64,000 nt of DNA from Pseudonocardia oceani. Its GTDB lineage: Bacteria; Actinomycetota; Actinomycetes; Mycobacteriales; Pseudonocardiaceae. This document shows, piece after piece, positions 1 to 8,683 of this stretch; position 1 is the first letter of the stretch; each line of letters starts with the position of its first letter. The notes under the pieces were generated by a model. That model worked only from the letters and a program-made list of their open reading frames with translations. It was not told the origin of the DNA and made no database searches. The stretch spans positions 620,001 to 684,000 of the forward strand of contig NZ_JADQDF010000001.1 of the NCBI RefSeq assembly GCF_019263585.2, read 5' to 3'. A program made the translations under genes and the position numbers.

Positions 1-1
1 C

Positions 2-253
2 GACGGCGACATCGAGCTCGCCCGGTTCGCGGCCGAGACGGCCCAACGGGTCGACCCGGACCGCACCTTCGATCGCCCGTTCACCGACCTGATGCGCATC
101 GCCCACGCAGCGGGCGATCTCGCCGAGATGCGCGAACACGCCGAGCTGCTCCTCGCCGAGCGAGGGTTCGAGGTCGGCGAGGACCTTCCACCCGAGAGCT
201 TCGCCGTGTTCGACGCGCTGTTCCCGCACGGCCTCCGCGTCCCGACCAGCTGA
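2..253 (+). CDS. C-terminal end of an unrecognised protein (5' end outside window)
   Basis: An open reading frame enters from the left edge and ends at TGA 251-253, giving 83 visible residues. They look helical, charged and soluble, and end in ...HGLRVPTS. I do not recognise a family. A helical-repeat or BTAD-like C-terminus is possible but unsupported. The next gene starts 7 bp downstream and uses a ribosome binding site made from this gene's stop region (TGAGGA), so the two are probably co-transcribed. The position at the edge of a mobilizable element suggests an element-borne gene. Confidence 0.55.
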   Translation, partial: DGDIELARFAAETAQRVDPDRTFDRPFTDLMRIAHAAGDLAEMREHAELLLAERGFEVGEDLPPESFAVFDALFPHGLRVPTS

Positions 254-260
254 GGACCCG

Positions 261-884
261 GTGGCGGCGATCCTCGTGACGGCAAGCTGCGCCGTCGGCG
301 CGGCCGCACTTATGCCCCTGCTGGTGCGCCTTGCAGCGGCGACGGCGCATCGCAAAGCCGTGACCACGACGCCGGTTCGCCTTGCGCTGGCCGCGGCGCT
401 CGGAGGCGTCGGTGCCGCAGCGGGCGCACGGCTCGACACCGCCCACGCGGTGGGGCTGTTCCCCATACTGATCCTGGCCGGTGCTGCAGCGCTCGTCGAC
501 GCCCGTGAGCGCAGGCTCCCCGACGTTCTCACCGGCTGCCTTGCGGCCGTCGTCGCGGTGGCGATCACTCTGGCTGTCGTCGGCGGGCGCGCCGACGGCA
601 CACGCGCGATGTACGGCTTTCTCACCGGTCTCCTCCTCGCGATCATCGGGAAGTGGGTGAGCGACCAGGCGGTGGGGTGGGGCGACGTCAAGCTCGCGCC
701 GAGCCTGACCGCGTGCCTGGCCTGGAGCGGCTGGTTCACCGTGTACCTCGGCCTGCTCGCCTGGGCATTGCTCATCCTGGCGACCGCAGCCCTGCTGGCC
801 GCTCGTTCAGGTCGGGCCGTGATCGTGCCGTACGGCCCCGCGATGGTCACCGGAACTCTGATGGCGGTGCTGGTCACGGCCTGA
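261..884 (+). CDS. Type IV prepilin peptidase-like aspartyl protease (A24 family, methylase domain absent)
   Basis: The 207-aa protein is almost entirely hydrophobic and carries the two aspartate signatures of A24 peptidases: D80 in VDARERRLPD and D142 in GWGDVKLA. It lacks the N-terminal cysteine-rich methylase domain of PilD, so it resembles the short TadV/FppA-like or archaeal form. In the family such enzymes cleave leader peptides of type IV pilin-like proteins at the membrane. The start is GTG 261, preceded by TGAGGA. It lies beside mobilization genes, so it may process a conjugation or pilus-like protein of the element, but no pilin gene is visible in the window. The family call is firm; the substrate is unknown. 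Confidence 0.8.
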   Translation: MAAILVTASCAVGAAALMPLLVRLAAATAHRKAVTTTPVRLALAAALGGVGAAAGARLDTAHAVGLFPILILAGAAALVDARERRLPDVLTGCLAAVVAVAITLAVVGGRADGTRAMYGFLTGLLLAIIGKWVSDQAVGWGDVKLAPSLTACLAWSGWFTVYLGLLAWALLILATAALLAARSGRAVIVPYGPAMVTGTLMAVLVTA

Positions 885-1767
885 TCGCGCCGCGACCGGG
901 CTCAGGTCGGTGGCTTGATGGTTGGGCGGGGCGCGGGGAACGGCCGGGCCCGTCGCCGAGTGCTGCGCGGGCGCCGGACGCTTCGTTCTGCTGATTGAGG
1001 AGTTCGACGGCGTCGTCGTCGGCTTCAACTGCCAGTGCGCGGGATGCGGCTCGGAACGGCTGCCGCGTCGCCTCCCCGCCGGGGGCCGGCGAGGACGCGG
1101 CCCGTTGGGGCGTTCGTGCCGGGGATGCGGACGCTGCATCGAGGTCGACGTCGGCGAACCTCTCGGCGATCGCCCCGTCGACCTCGCTCAACATATCCCG
1201 CAGGTTCCGCGCGACCGCCTGGTGCTGCGCGCGTCGTGGATCGAGGTCGGCTACGGCAGCGGCCTCATCTGCGGTGCCCCACCGGTCCTGGCCCAGTCGA
1301 AGCGACCGATCGGTCACGCTCCACCCGACGAGCTCATGGGCAGGCCGAGTGAGGATGTGCTCCCGCAACGCTCCGGCCAGGTCGTGGTTCGCCAGCTCGG
1401 CGCCGACGGGACCGAGCCCCGGAACGAACCCGACGACCGCCCAGCTGTCGCGGCCGAGGCTGGACAGCGACACGACCATCGCCTCACGCTCCATCTGCCC
1501 AGCCAGCAGCCCACGCGCAGCGCGATAGGTGTCATTGTCGAGCGGACGCGGTAACGGTCCGGCCGCTGCGGATGGATCGCCGGTGGCGTTGGCGAGGGCC
1601 GCCCGCCCTGCGTGCACGTCGCGCGCCGCCCGTCGCCGACCCGGGCGGTCCCGCGCCACGGCCGCACGCCGGTGCCGGACCAGCCCGTCAGCGATGAACG
1701 TGGCGACGTGCGCGAGCTGGTACAGCTCGTAACCGGGAACCGCGAGCAGCGGGTAGTCGGTGGTCAT
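874..1767 (-). CDS. Unknown protein, last gene of the mobilization operon
   Basis: This 297-aa protein starts at ATG 1767 inside an ATGA overlap with the gene upstream, which fixes the start and implies translational coupling. The first ~190 residues look folded (the stretch VSLSSLGRDSWAVVGFVPG is typical). The last ~100 residues are rich in Ala, Pro, Ser and Arg and are probably disordered. I recognise no domain and see no signal peptide or membrane segment. It is the fourth gene in a minus-strand series MobC-like, relaxase, unknown, unknown, all joined by 4-bp overlaps, so it probably belongs to the DNA-processing or maintenance functions of the element. The 3' end overlaps the convergent prepilin peptidase gene by 11 bp. 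Confidence 0.75.
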   Translation of the reverse strand: MTTDYPLLAVPGYELYQLAHVATFIADGLVRHRRAAVARDRPGRRRAARDVHAGRAALANATGDPSAAAGPLPRPLDNDTYRAARGLLAGQMEREAMVVSLSSLGRDSWAVVGFVPGLGPVGAELANHDLAGALREHILTRPAHELVGWSVTDRSLRLGQDRWGTADEAAAVADLDPRRAQHQAVARNLRDMLSEVDGAIAERFADVDLDAASASPARTPQRAASSPAPGGEATRQPFRAASRALAVEADDDAVELLNQQNEASGARAALGDGPGRSPRPAQPSSHRPEPGRGAIRP

Positions 1768-2411
1768 GGCGCCATCCCCGACGTCGGCGGCCGGAGACGC
1801 GACACCGACGCCGGAGCCGGCGGCGGAGCCGCCGCACCGGATGCCTTGGGCCACAGCCGCGACGGCGTCGCCCGCAGATCCCGCTTGACCAGCGCCGGGA
1901 AGAAGGCGTCCGACGCGATGTCGACGGCACCGCGCAGTACCCGCTCGGAGCCCGGCGGCACGAAGACGTGCCGAGCGAGGTTGTAGGCATCGCGGAACGC
2001 GTTGGTACAGCTGTGGAAGGCGCCATGGTCCCGTACCTCGAACGCGACACGACCGAGCTGGACCCGCAGGTACGAGCGATTCGTCTGCTCCCCCTCTCCG
2101 ACGATGGTCACGCTGGACGCCGGACGGCCGATGGCGTTGACGACGACACCCGGTTCGGGCATCCCTCGCAAGCCCCGGATGCTCCTGCGGTCGGCGTTGA
2201 CCGGCAGCGCCTTGGCCGCTTCGTGGCTTTCCAGCCAGACGTTGAGGAAGTGCTCCGCCGTCGTCTCCTGATGCAGATACAGCAGGGTCCGGCCGATCCG
2301 CACCGCCACGGCCGCCTCGTCCGTGCCCGGATGCTGCACGGTGACGGCCGTGTCCTGGGCTCCGACCAGCCGCACGATCGCCAGTACGGCCTGGTCACTG
2401 CCGCGCGTCAC
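1764..2411 (-). CDS. Unknown protein of the mobilization operon
   Basis: The 215-aa protein starts with GTG 2411 within a GTGA overlap with the relaxase stop codon and ends in an ATGA overlap with the next gene. The N-terminal half alternates short beta-like segments (AVLAIVRLVG, AVAVRIGRTLLYLHQ), and the C-terminus is Pro/Ala rich. There is no recognisable motif, signal peptide or membrane helix. Strict coupling to a relaxase suggests an auxiliary DNA-transfer or regulatory role, but that is inference only. Confidence 0.75.
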   Translation of the reverse strand: MTRGSDQAVLAIVRLVGAQDTAVTVQHPGTDEAAVAVRIGRTLLYLHQETTAEHFLNVWLESHEAAKALPVNADRRSIRGLRGMPEPGVVVNAIGRPASSVTIVGEGEQTNRSYLRVQLGRVAFEVRDHGAFHSCTNAFRDAYNLARHVFVPPGSERVLRGAVDIASDAFFPALVKRDLRATPSRLWPKASGAAAPPPAPASVSRLRPPTSGMAP

Positions 2412-3880
2412 GGCCGCGGGCCTGTTGATCGTCGCGTCATCCTCGCCTCGCTCTCCGGCACCACCTGTGTGGCCGAGCCTGGCTCCCGCGGGAATCCGGC
2501 GCGTTCCCTCCCGCTCCCCTGCGCCGCTCTCGAGCCGGAGTGGGGATCGCGCCGCGCCAGGTGGCGGGCCTGCAGGCGGGCGCCCGCGACGTCGGCCGCG
2601 GCGGCCTGATGCGCGCGGTCCCGTTCGCGTTGCCAGGCCGCGATCTCGTGCAGGAGCCCGGCCACGGCGATCGCCAGGGCCACCGAGCCGGCCGTGTCCT
2701 TCCCGCGGAAGCCGCGGGCGGCGAGCAGTCGCCGTGCGAGCATCCTCAGTTCCGCCCCCACGGGGCCGACGTCGGGAACCCGCCCTCCCGGCGCCCGCGA
2801 GGCTCGCTCGTACCGTTCTGCGGCATCCGACCAGCCCTGCTTGTGACCTCGGTCGTTCGCGGCGAGCGCGGTCAGCACGTCGCCGGTGGCGTGGACGATG
2901 CCGTCGACACCTTCTTGCGGGTCCGGCGTGCCGACGGCCACACGGGCGCGGACGACGACGTCCTCGGCTTCCGCGGACGACGGCCGTTCAGCCGGACCGG
3001 GCCGGTCGGGGTTCTGGGCCCATCGGCGGCGCAGCTGCGGCAACGACAAGTCCGGGGCGAGCTTGCTTCCGCTGAAGAAGACCTGCTGGCCCGCCGCCGT
3101 GACGTCACCCGCCCTCCCGATCCGGTAGCCCAGCGCGTCACCCGACGGACCTCGCCGCAGCTCCGCCCGATAGCCCATCGCCCGAAGCTCCGCGACGAAC
3201 TCCTCCGGCCCGACCGCCCGGATCGCCGCCTCGTGCGCGGCGCGGCGCAGCTCCGGTCTCGCCGGACCGCGCCCCTGCCGTGCCGCCTTCTCCGTCTCGC
3301 CCCGACCCGGCCGCCGGGCCGCCGTGTCGTCGGCCACGGCGGTGATGGTCAGGCCGAGACGCTGCTCGATGGCCCGGGCGGTCGCACGCAGCTTCGGGTA
3401 GTCGTGATGCGGCCAGAACCGACGGCCGGTGTCCTGGCGCACCAGGACGGCCGCGATGTGGATGTGGTCCTCCGCGTGCCGGATCGCCACCCAACGCGGC
3501 CCACCCGGATCGCCGCGCTCGGCGATACCCGCACCATCAAGCAGTTCCCGAGCGATGTCCGCCCACTGCCCGTCATCCAGGGTGCGGTCCGACGCGGCGA
3601 CCCGGGCCGAGCAATGCCACACGTACCCGCGCTTCGACCCGTTCCGCGGCGCGCGGGTCGGCAAGCCCGCCGCGATCGCCGGCGCGTGCAGCGCATCCAC
3701 CAGCGGGCCGAGCTGCAGGTCGTACTCGGAGGGTCCCGTCCGCTCCGGCTGCCAGCCCGCGTCGAGGCCGTCCCAGCTCGCGATGACCCTAGGTGAACGA
3801 TGCACCTCGGACGTGCCCGGACCCAGCAGGTAGGCCAGCAAACCGGCCGGCCGCCAGCCGTGAACGACCTTCGTGATCAC
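2408..3880 (-). CDS. Relaxase / mobilization nuclease (MOB family, HUH-type)
   Basis: This 490-aa protein should nick the element at oriT and pilot the strand during conjugative mobilization. The N-terminus MITKVVHGWRPAGLLAYLLG is typical of actinobacterial relaxases. Residues 135-141 form the metal-binding signature HAEDHIH, matching the HxxDHxH three-histidine motif. The C-terminal ~200 residues are Arg/Ala rich and lower in complexity. The start is GTG 3880 in a GTGA overlap with the MobC-like gene. A fragment of a second, related relaxase lies at 27464-27716. The catalytic tyrosine cannot be assigned by eye. No coupling ATPase or type IV secretion genes are visible, so the element is either mobilizable only or continues left of the window. 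Confidence 0.88.
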   Translation of the reverse strand: MITKVVHGWRPAGLLAYLLGPGTSEVHRSPRVIASWDGLDAGWQPERTGPSEYDLQLGPLVDALHAPAIAAGLPTRAPRNGSKRGYVWHCSARVAASDRTLDDGQWADIARELLDGAGIAERGDPGGPRWVAIRHAEDHIHIAAVLVRQDTGRRFWPHHDYPKLRATARAIEQRLGLTITAVADDTAARRPGRGETEKAARQGRGPARPELRRAAHEAAIRAVGPEEFVAELRAMGYRAELRRGPSGDALGYRIGRAGDVTAAGQQVFFSGSKLAPDLSLPQLRRRWAQNPDRPGPAERPSSAEAEDVVVRARVAVGTPDPQEGVDGIVHATGDVLTALAANDRGHKQGWSDAAERYERASRAPGGRVPDVGPVGAELRMLARRLLAARGFRGKDTAGSVALAIAVAGLLHEIAAWQRERDRAHQAAAADVAGARLQARHLARRDPHSGSRAAQGSGRERAGFPREPGSATQVVPESEARMTRRSTGPRP

Positions 3881-4368
3881 CGGCCCTGGCGCCCGCCGCG
3901 GGCTCCCGCTCGCCGGCCCCCCGTGCCGGCTGCGAGGGCTGCGGCCGTCGCAGCGTCGACCCGGCCCAGAAGCTCACCAGCCAGGTCCGCGGCACTCGTC
4001 CTCTGTGCGCCTGACGTGACCTGCTCGATGACGTCCACGGCCCGGCGGACATCGGCGCGGAACCGGACCAGCTCGGCAACGAGCTCCTGCCACGTCACCG
4101 GCACCGGGTCCGCCTGGCCCTGCGCGCGCCCCACCGCGAGCTGCCCGACCCAGGCCCCGACCGACAAACCCTCACGCTGCGCGGCCGCGCCAACCGCATC
4201 GGCTTCTGCAGGGCTGAGCCGCACCCGCACCTCGTGCCGCCGGGGAGCGTCTGCCGGCGGGCGACGTCGATGTCGCCCTGGCCGAGAATGACTGCCGCTG
4301 CTCACCGGGCCGAGGCTGCTCGCCGAGACGGCCGCGGCCGTGCCCCGCGGTTCCCCTGCGTCGCCCAC
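3877..4368 (-). CDS. MobC-like plasmid mobilization accessory protein
   Basis: The 163-aa protein contains the typical mobilization-accessory core: a basic N-terminus, then RRHEVRVRLSPAEADAVG, the segment GLSVGAWVGQLAV, and a helical C-terminal half. This matches the ribbon-helix-helix arrangement of MobC proteins, which bind oriT and help the relaxase. The start is taken as GTG 4368. It is the first gene of the minus-strand mobilization operon and its stop codon overlaps the relaxase start. The hairpin-rich candidate oriT lies 0.4 kb upstream. Confidence 0.75.
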   Translation of the reverse strand: MGDAGEPRGTAAAVSASSLGPVSSGSHSRPGRHRRRPPADAPRRHEVRVRLSPAEADAVGAAAQREGLSVGAWVGQLAVGRAQGQADPVPVTWQELVAELVRFRADVRRAVDVIEQVTSGAQRTSAADLAGELLGRVDAATAAALAAGTGGRRAGARGGRQGR

Positions 4369-4747
4369 GGCACCGACGTGCTACCTCACTGCAGCGACAG
4401 CCTCCGTCGGCACGGCCTGCACGCCGTGCCGGCCGGATCGTCGAGCAGCGACGTCAACAGCACCAACCGTCCGCAGAGCGCGACAGGCCCGGGTGGATCC
4501 TGCCGCGGCGGGAGCTGATCCGCCGGCACCGCATGGAAGAGCCGGTCCCGCGCATCACGCAACCAAGTGATCGAGAGCGGATCGATCTCGTCACCCGTGG
4601 GCATCGAACGACACCCGTGCTTGCGACGCATGCCGCGTCGATCCAGTCCGCTCCCCCACTTCTGCCACAAACCCTCATCCTTTCCGATGCGCCTCGAAGC
4701 CTCGATTGCAACAAGAGGCGGCCTTCGCGCGGGTCAGAACCGAGGAT

Positions 4748-4787
4748 CTGTGGACAGGTCTGCACTGTCGTGTTCGCTGTGGACAGG
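4748..4787. repeat. Iteron-like direct repeat pair
   Basis: The 11-bp sequence CTGTGGACAGG occurs at 4748-4758 and again at 4777-4787, 29 bp apart start to start. The pair lies immediately left of the 12-bp inverted repeat. Such spaced repeats often bind replication or mobilization proteins. The function here is inference. Confidence 0.6.
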
Positions 4788-4788
4788 A

Positions 4789-4816
4789 ACGTCCGGAACC
4801 CCCCGGTTCCGGACGT
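4789..4816. repeat. Perfect 12-bp inverted repeat, candidate oriT hairpin
   Basis: ACGTCCGGAACC at 4789-4800 and its exact reverse complement at 4805-4816 are separated by CCCC. There is no T-tract and no gene end nearby, so a terminator is unlikely. The position upstream of the MobC-like and relaxase genes fits an oriT recognition hairpin. Confidence 0.65.
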
Positions 4817-4821
4817 CACAC

Positions 4822-4856
4822 AGCGCATGAGTAGACCGAAGGTCTACTTAGCGCAT
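4822..4856. repeat. Hairpin flanked by direct repeats
   Basis: An 8-bp stem, AGTAGACC at 4830-4837 and GGTCTACT at 4841-4848, has a GAA loop. It is bracketed by the direct repeats AGCGCAT at 4822-4828 and 4850-4856. It sits 14 bp from the neighbouring 12-bp inverted repeat, so the two probably form one protein-binding region. Confidence 0.6.
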
Positions 4857-5226
4857 ATCTTGCTCCGCCCGGGGGAACAGCGTCACGAACGACGAGGTCA
4901 GGCACCCGGTTCTCTATTGGCTCAGCTTGCGCATTCCACACCCATCGAGGCTCGGGCGAACAGACACGTGTGGGATCGGCAGCGCCCCACGATCATCCAC
5001 GGCGGAACCAATGACGTGAAGTTGGTCCACCATCTCTTTCAAGGTTCAGCAGCCTGCGGTGACCTGGGGCATGGTCGTCATGGATGTGCAAATAGCGCAC
5101 CGATGCATCGGCAGCTAGACCTCTGATCAGCAGGGGGGAACGATGCAGACCGCTATGCCTGCCAACCCTCGGTAGCGCGTAGCGACCGATACCTGAGCCG
5201 CTACATCGACGGCACAGGAGTCGGCA

Positions 5227-5427
5227 ATGACAATCCAGACCACCTTGCCCCCGAAGTGGTACACGACCGCACAGGTCGCGGAGATGCTCGGCTTCGGCCT
5301 GTACAAGACGAAGTCACTCATCGCCAGCGGTGAACTCCGGTCACTCAAGGACGGCAGATACCGCCGGATCCTCCCCGAGTGGGTGGACGAGTACGTGTCG
5401 AGACGAGTTCAGGAGCACGAAGCATGA
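5227..5427 (+). CDS. Excisionase-like helix-turn-helix protein
   Basis: This 66-aa protein matches the short MerR-like excisionase/HTH_17 family: WYTTAQVAEMLGFGLYKTKSLIASG forms the winged helix-turn-helix and RYRRILPEWVDEYV the wing. Such proteins bend attachment-site DNA and steer the integrase toward excision. The stop codon overlaps the integrase start (ATGA 5424-5427), so the two genes are translationally coupled. Confidence 0.85.
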   Translation: MTIQTTLPPKWYTTAQVAEMLGFGLYKTKSLIASGELRSLKDGRYRRILPEWVDEYVSRRVQEHEA

Positions 5428-6650
5428 CTGGACGGGCCCGCGCCAACGGCGAGGGATCGATCTTCGCCTATCGCAACGGGTTCGCCGCATACTCCTGGGT
5501 TCGGACACCGGCAGGCAGGAGACAGAAGAAGTGGGTCTACGGCAAGACCCGGGAGCACGTACACGACAAGTGGATCGTCCTCCAGCAACGCGCCAAGGCC
5601 GGTCCGGTCGCGAACCGCGTTCCTACGCTCGGCGAGCACCTGCACTACTGGCTCGACGAGGTCGTGCGTCCCAACCTCGCGCCGTTGACCTACCAGACCT
5701 ACGAGACGATCGTCCGGCTGTACATCGAACCTGCGCTAGGGACGAAACGGCTCGACCGCCTGCAGCTGCGCGATGTCCAGACCTGGATCAACGGAACCGC
5801 TCGGGCGTGCCAGTGCTGCGTCCAGGGCAAGGACGCCCGTCGCCCTCCTGACAAGCAACGTTGCTGCGCCGTCAGTCGCTGCTGTCAGACGACGATCTCC
5901 CCAAGAACCCTCTCCGACATTCGCGGCTGTCTTCGGTCCGCGCTCGGCCAAGCCGTGACCGAGGAACTCATCAGCCGCAACGTCGCCGCCGTGGTCAAGC
6001 TGCCCAAGGTTCGCAGCCGATCAAACCGACGTCAGGCTTGGACGAGCGACGAGGCACGGCGATTCCTCGAGTCCGCCCGTGCCGATGACGATCCGCTCTA
6101 CGCGGCCTACGTCCTCATCCTCGTGCTCGGATTGCGAAAGGGCGAGGTGCTCGGGCTCACCTGGGCCACGGTCGACATCGATCGGTGCGCCGTGAAGATT
6201 GCTCTCCAACTCCAGCGGGTTAGCCGGCAGCTCCTCCATCGCGAGACGAAGACTGAGGGATCCGATGCCGCGCTCCCCCTCCCCGATATCTGCGTGGCCG
6301 CCCTCCGCCTGCGCTGCGGCGCGCAGCAAGGTGCCCGCGCTGCGGCTGGCTCTGCATGGCGGGGGAACGACCTGATCTTCACGACCCGCTTCGGCACGCC
6401 GATAGAGCCGCGCAACTTCAACCGTTCCTGGGATGCACGATGCAGAAAGGCCGATGTCCGCAAGATCACCGTGCACGACGGGCGACGCAGTTGTGGCACC
6501 TTACTCGCCGACCTCGACGTCCACCCCCGCGTGGCCATGCAAATCCTCCGGCACGCGCAATTCGCGCTGACCATGGAGATTTACACATTGGCCTCGCCAC
6601 AGGCGACGAAGGAGGCCCTGAAGCGACTCGGCGCCAGCCTCGACCGATAA
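5424..6650 (+). CDS. Tyrosine-type site-specific integrase
   Basis: The 408-aa recombinase starts at ATG 5424, overlapping the excisionase stop. An Arm/core-binding region is followed by a cysteine-rich insertion (CQCCVQGK, QRCCAVSRCC) seen in some actinobacterial phage and element integrases, and then the catalytic domain. The domain shows the arginine in LGLRKGEVLGLTW, the HDGRRSCGTLL box (usually HxLRH), then LRHAQFALTMEIYTLAS with the tyrosine nucleophile. It probably catalyses integration into the tRNA-Val(CAC) gene at 8725-8796, whose 3' end faces this element. Only the usual second histidine region of the HxxR box looks altered (HDGRR). Confidence 0.9.
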   Translation: MTGRARANGEGSIFAYRNGFAAYSWVRTPAGRRQKKWVYGKTREHVHDKWIVLQQRAKAGPVANRVPTLGEHLHYWLDEVVRPNLAPLTYQTYETIVRLYIEPALGTKRLDRLQLRDVQTWINGTARACQCCVQGKDARRPPDKQRCCAVSRCCQTTISPRTLSDIRGCLRSALGQAVTEELISRNVAAVVKLPKVRSRSNRRQAWTSDEARRFLESARADDDPLYAAYVLILVLGLRKGEVLGLTWATVDIDRCAVKIALQLQRVSRQLLHRETKTEGSDAALPLPDICVAALRLRCGAQQGARAAAGSAWRGNDLIFTTRFGTPIEPRNFNRSWDARCRKADVRKITVHDGRRSCGTLLADLDVHPRVAMQILRHAQFALTMEIYTLASPQATKEALKRLGASLDR

Positions 6651-7000
6651 GAGAGTCCGCAGCGCCTACAGCGAGCATCGTCAGACACCGACTATCGGAT
6701 CGCCTCACGAGTGCCTGCGGACGACGCCTTGTCGTGTTAGATGTCGAAGCAGAAATGCTGACAGATCATAGTCTTCGCGCCTTGATAAGCGCGGCAACGG
6801 CGGAGGCTCGGCACGTTGCGGGTTGCCTATGGAATATCGTCGACGCTCATGGCTCGAGATAGCAAGATCATCCGTGAGGAGCGCGGTCCAATTTGCATCG
6901 AGAACCCTTCAAGATCGTCGCCAACGAGAGCTTGGGCGGACGTCCGCTGGTTCTGGGGCGTTGAGGTAAAGAACGCGTTCGTCCCGGATCCAGGGAGACG
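6651..7000. other. Gene-free stretch between integrase and Shedu gene
   Basis: This 350-bp gap between the integrase and the convergent Shedu gene contains no convincing frame and no clear terminator hairpin. Confidence 0.5.
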
Positions 7001-8296
7001 TCAGCCGTCCTGCTCCTGCTCCGCGAGGTCGACGCTCCACTCTGCTCTTGCCAGCAACTCGTCGAACGTGATGATCTCGGGTTCATAGAGGTTCCGTCTA
7101 TACAGCTCGAAGGAGCGATGCTTCGCGCGGTGCACACCGCCGCCGGAACCTCGAAGCTGGTCGAGGTGACCGAGGATGAGGAACGACCTGGGTCGGATGA
7201 AGTACGAGCTCTCGCCCGTCTCGGCGCCGTCGTCGTCCAGCTCCGGAAGGGCCTCACCGATCTGCTGCGACGCAAGGGCGATCGTCTGCTGGATTTGCGC
7301 TACGCCGCCGGAGCACTGAGCCGACGGGGGCCAGCAGCCAGAACGAAAGTCACCGCTGCCACCCGCGAGAAGGCCTGTCTTGTGGTGCTTGATCTCCGCA
7401 AAGACCAACGAACGGATACTTCCCGTCGTCCGCAGCAGGCCGTCCACTCTCTTCCCAGCCCTCCCGACGGAGAAGCCGGCGACGACTTTCTCAAGCTTGT
7501 CCCTGTCCCACGACGTCAGAAGCTGCCCGGTCAGCCCGATCCCCAGGATCCACGGGTTCGCCTCCAGGAAGCGCTGCCAGACCGCCTCCGGCTTTCCGCC
7601 CCCGCGCTCCGACTCGAAGTAATCCTCGTCCTCCATGAGACTTCGGAACTCGGCAACGACCTCCCGGCGGTGAGCGATCGCGACTACGTCATCGGCATTC
7701 GGGTCGTCCACGATGGCGCGCCGGAACTCGCCTGGCGAACGGCGGTAGGCGCTGATGACGTTCTCGGGGTCGGTGAAGAACTCCCGCATGATGTCGTCGT
7801 CGAGACGAACCTTGCCCTCGTCGCCCTCGACCGGGACGTACTGGAGGCTCTGGATCACCTGGATCAACCGCGCCGACGACTTTCGGTCCAGCTTGAGCAG
7901 GCTGTCCATACGTTCGGCGTCACCGTTCGTCGGGACCTTCTGGATCTCGATCTCCCGGACCTGCCCAGCCTGGCGGGCGATCTGGATCTTGATCTGCTTG
8001 CGACCACCGGGCGTCGTCGACACGACGGCCTCCGTCCACTCGATCTCTTCCGCGGTGCCGAGGTCCTCGGGCTCGGGCGCCTCGTCGAAGACCTTGGTCA
8101 CGAAACGAGCCGGCTCGCCGTAGTCCTGTGAGTTGCGCAGGTCGAGACGGAACGACCTGCTGATATAGGTGCGCTCAGGCAGCCGACCGAGGGCGTAGCC
8201 GACCTCCGTCGGCGGGGGCGGCGGCGTGTAGACCCAACTCCCGCGCGGCATCTCTTCCCTGTCAGTTCCGTCAGCGCTGACCGCGATAGTGACCAT
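7001..8296 (-). CDS. sduA: Shedu anti-phage defence nuclease SduA (DUF4263)
   Basis: The C-terminal half of this 431-aa protein carries the Shedu nuclease domain (about residues 225-420). It shows FLEANPWILG, then VDGLLRT with D285, FAEIKHHKTGLL with E301 and K303 (a PD-(D/E)xK active site), the QIQQTIALA helix, and the family ending RSFELYRRNLYEPEIITFDELL. The N-terminal ~220 residues are the variable regulatory or sensor half. In the family, Shedu is a single-gene system in which an oligomeric nuclease blocks phage growth. It lies between an element integrase and the tRNA-Val that bounds the element, a usual place for cargo. ATG 8296 gives the longest frame; ATG 8251, preceded by GGGAAG, is an alternative start. 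Confidence 0.88.
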   Translation of the reverse strand: MVTIAVSADGTDREEMPRGSWVYTPPPPPTEVGYALGRLPERTYISRSFRLDLRNSQDYGEPARFVTKVFDEAPEPEDLGTAEEIEWTEAVVSTTPGGRKQIKIQIARQAGQVREIEIQKVPTNGDAERMDSLLKLDRKSSARLIQVIQSLQYVPVEGDEGKVRLDDDIMREFFTDPENVISAYRRSPGEFRRAIVDDPNADDVVAIAHRREVVAEFRSLMEDEDYFESERGGGKPEAVWQRFLEANPWILGIGLTGQLLTSWDRDKLEKVVAGFSVGRAGKRVDGLLRTTGSIRSLVFAEIKHHKTGLLAGGSGDFRSGCWPPSAQCSGGVAQIQQTIALASQQIGEALPELDDDGAETGESSYFIRPRSFLILGHLDQLRGSGGGVHRAKHRSFELYRRNLYEPEIITFDELLARAEWSVDLAEQEQDG

Positions 8297-8683
8297 CGAG
8301 CTCGATCAGTACCAATAGTGTCTCGCACGGGGGCCCCACCGAGGCGAGCGGGTCACCGAAGGCGACGAGAGTCGACCGATCGGTGTGTTGACACCAGATC
8401 GACGTCAACAGGAGCAGACAAGCCGACGACCTGCAGAGACGTTCTCAGCAAAAACGCGGGAACTAGAGGTCCGCGCTGCTCGTGGGTAGCGGCCTCAGCC
8501 CAGGTTGCTTGAGCAGGTCTCCGACCGGGAGAGCTCGGAGCCGACCCTCCGACCGCCCGTCGCCGGACATCCGCTGGCCGACAGCGTGCCGATACCCGGC
8601 GACGCCGCGCGGATGAGAATTGACGCGGCAGCCAGCAACTTCCCCTGCTGGCGTAGCTGTACTTCGTAGCTGTACGACGGCGA
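8297..8683. other. Gene-free stretch upstream of Shedu, next to tRNA-Val
   Basis: About 390 bp contain no credible gene. A 10-bp direct repeat GTAGCTGTAC occurs at 8653-8662 and 8666-8675. This interval should hold the sduA promoter and part of the element's attachment junction, but I cannot see the other att copy, which would lie left of the window. Confidence 0.45.

Larger units (their letters stand above)
4369..5226. other. Gene-free control region between mobilization operon and xis-int
   Basis: About 860 bp separate the divergent mobilization and excisionase/integrase operons. Open frames here have poor codon usage and no recognisable protein. The stretch contains an iteron-like direct repeat pair, a perfect 12-bp inverted repeat and a second hairpin flanked by 7-bp direct repeats, all within 4748-4856. 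It is the best place for oriT and for the promoters of both operons. Confidence 0.6.

Noticed and set aside
2540-3796. A 418-codon open frame on the plus strand opposite the relaxase
   Set aside because: It is antisense to a gene with clear relaxase motifs, has no recognisable domain and is the kind of long frame expected by chance at this GC content.
4533-5126. A 197-codon frame between the mobilization and integrase operons
   Set aside because: It spans the hairpins and iterons, has no domain, and its codon choice does not look like that of neighbouring genes.
7118-8131. A 337-codon plus-strand frame opposite the Shedu gene
   Set aside because: The minus strand has the DUF4263 catalytic motifs in order; the plus-strand frame has none.
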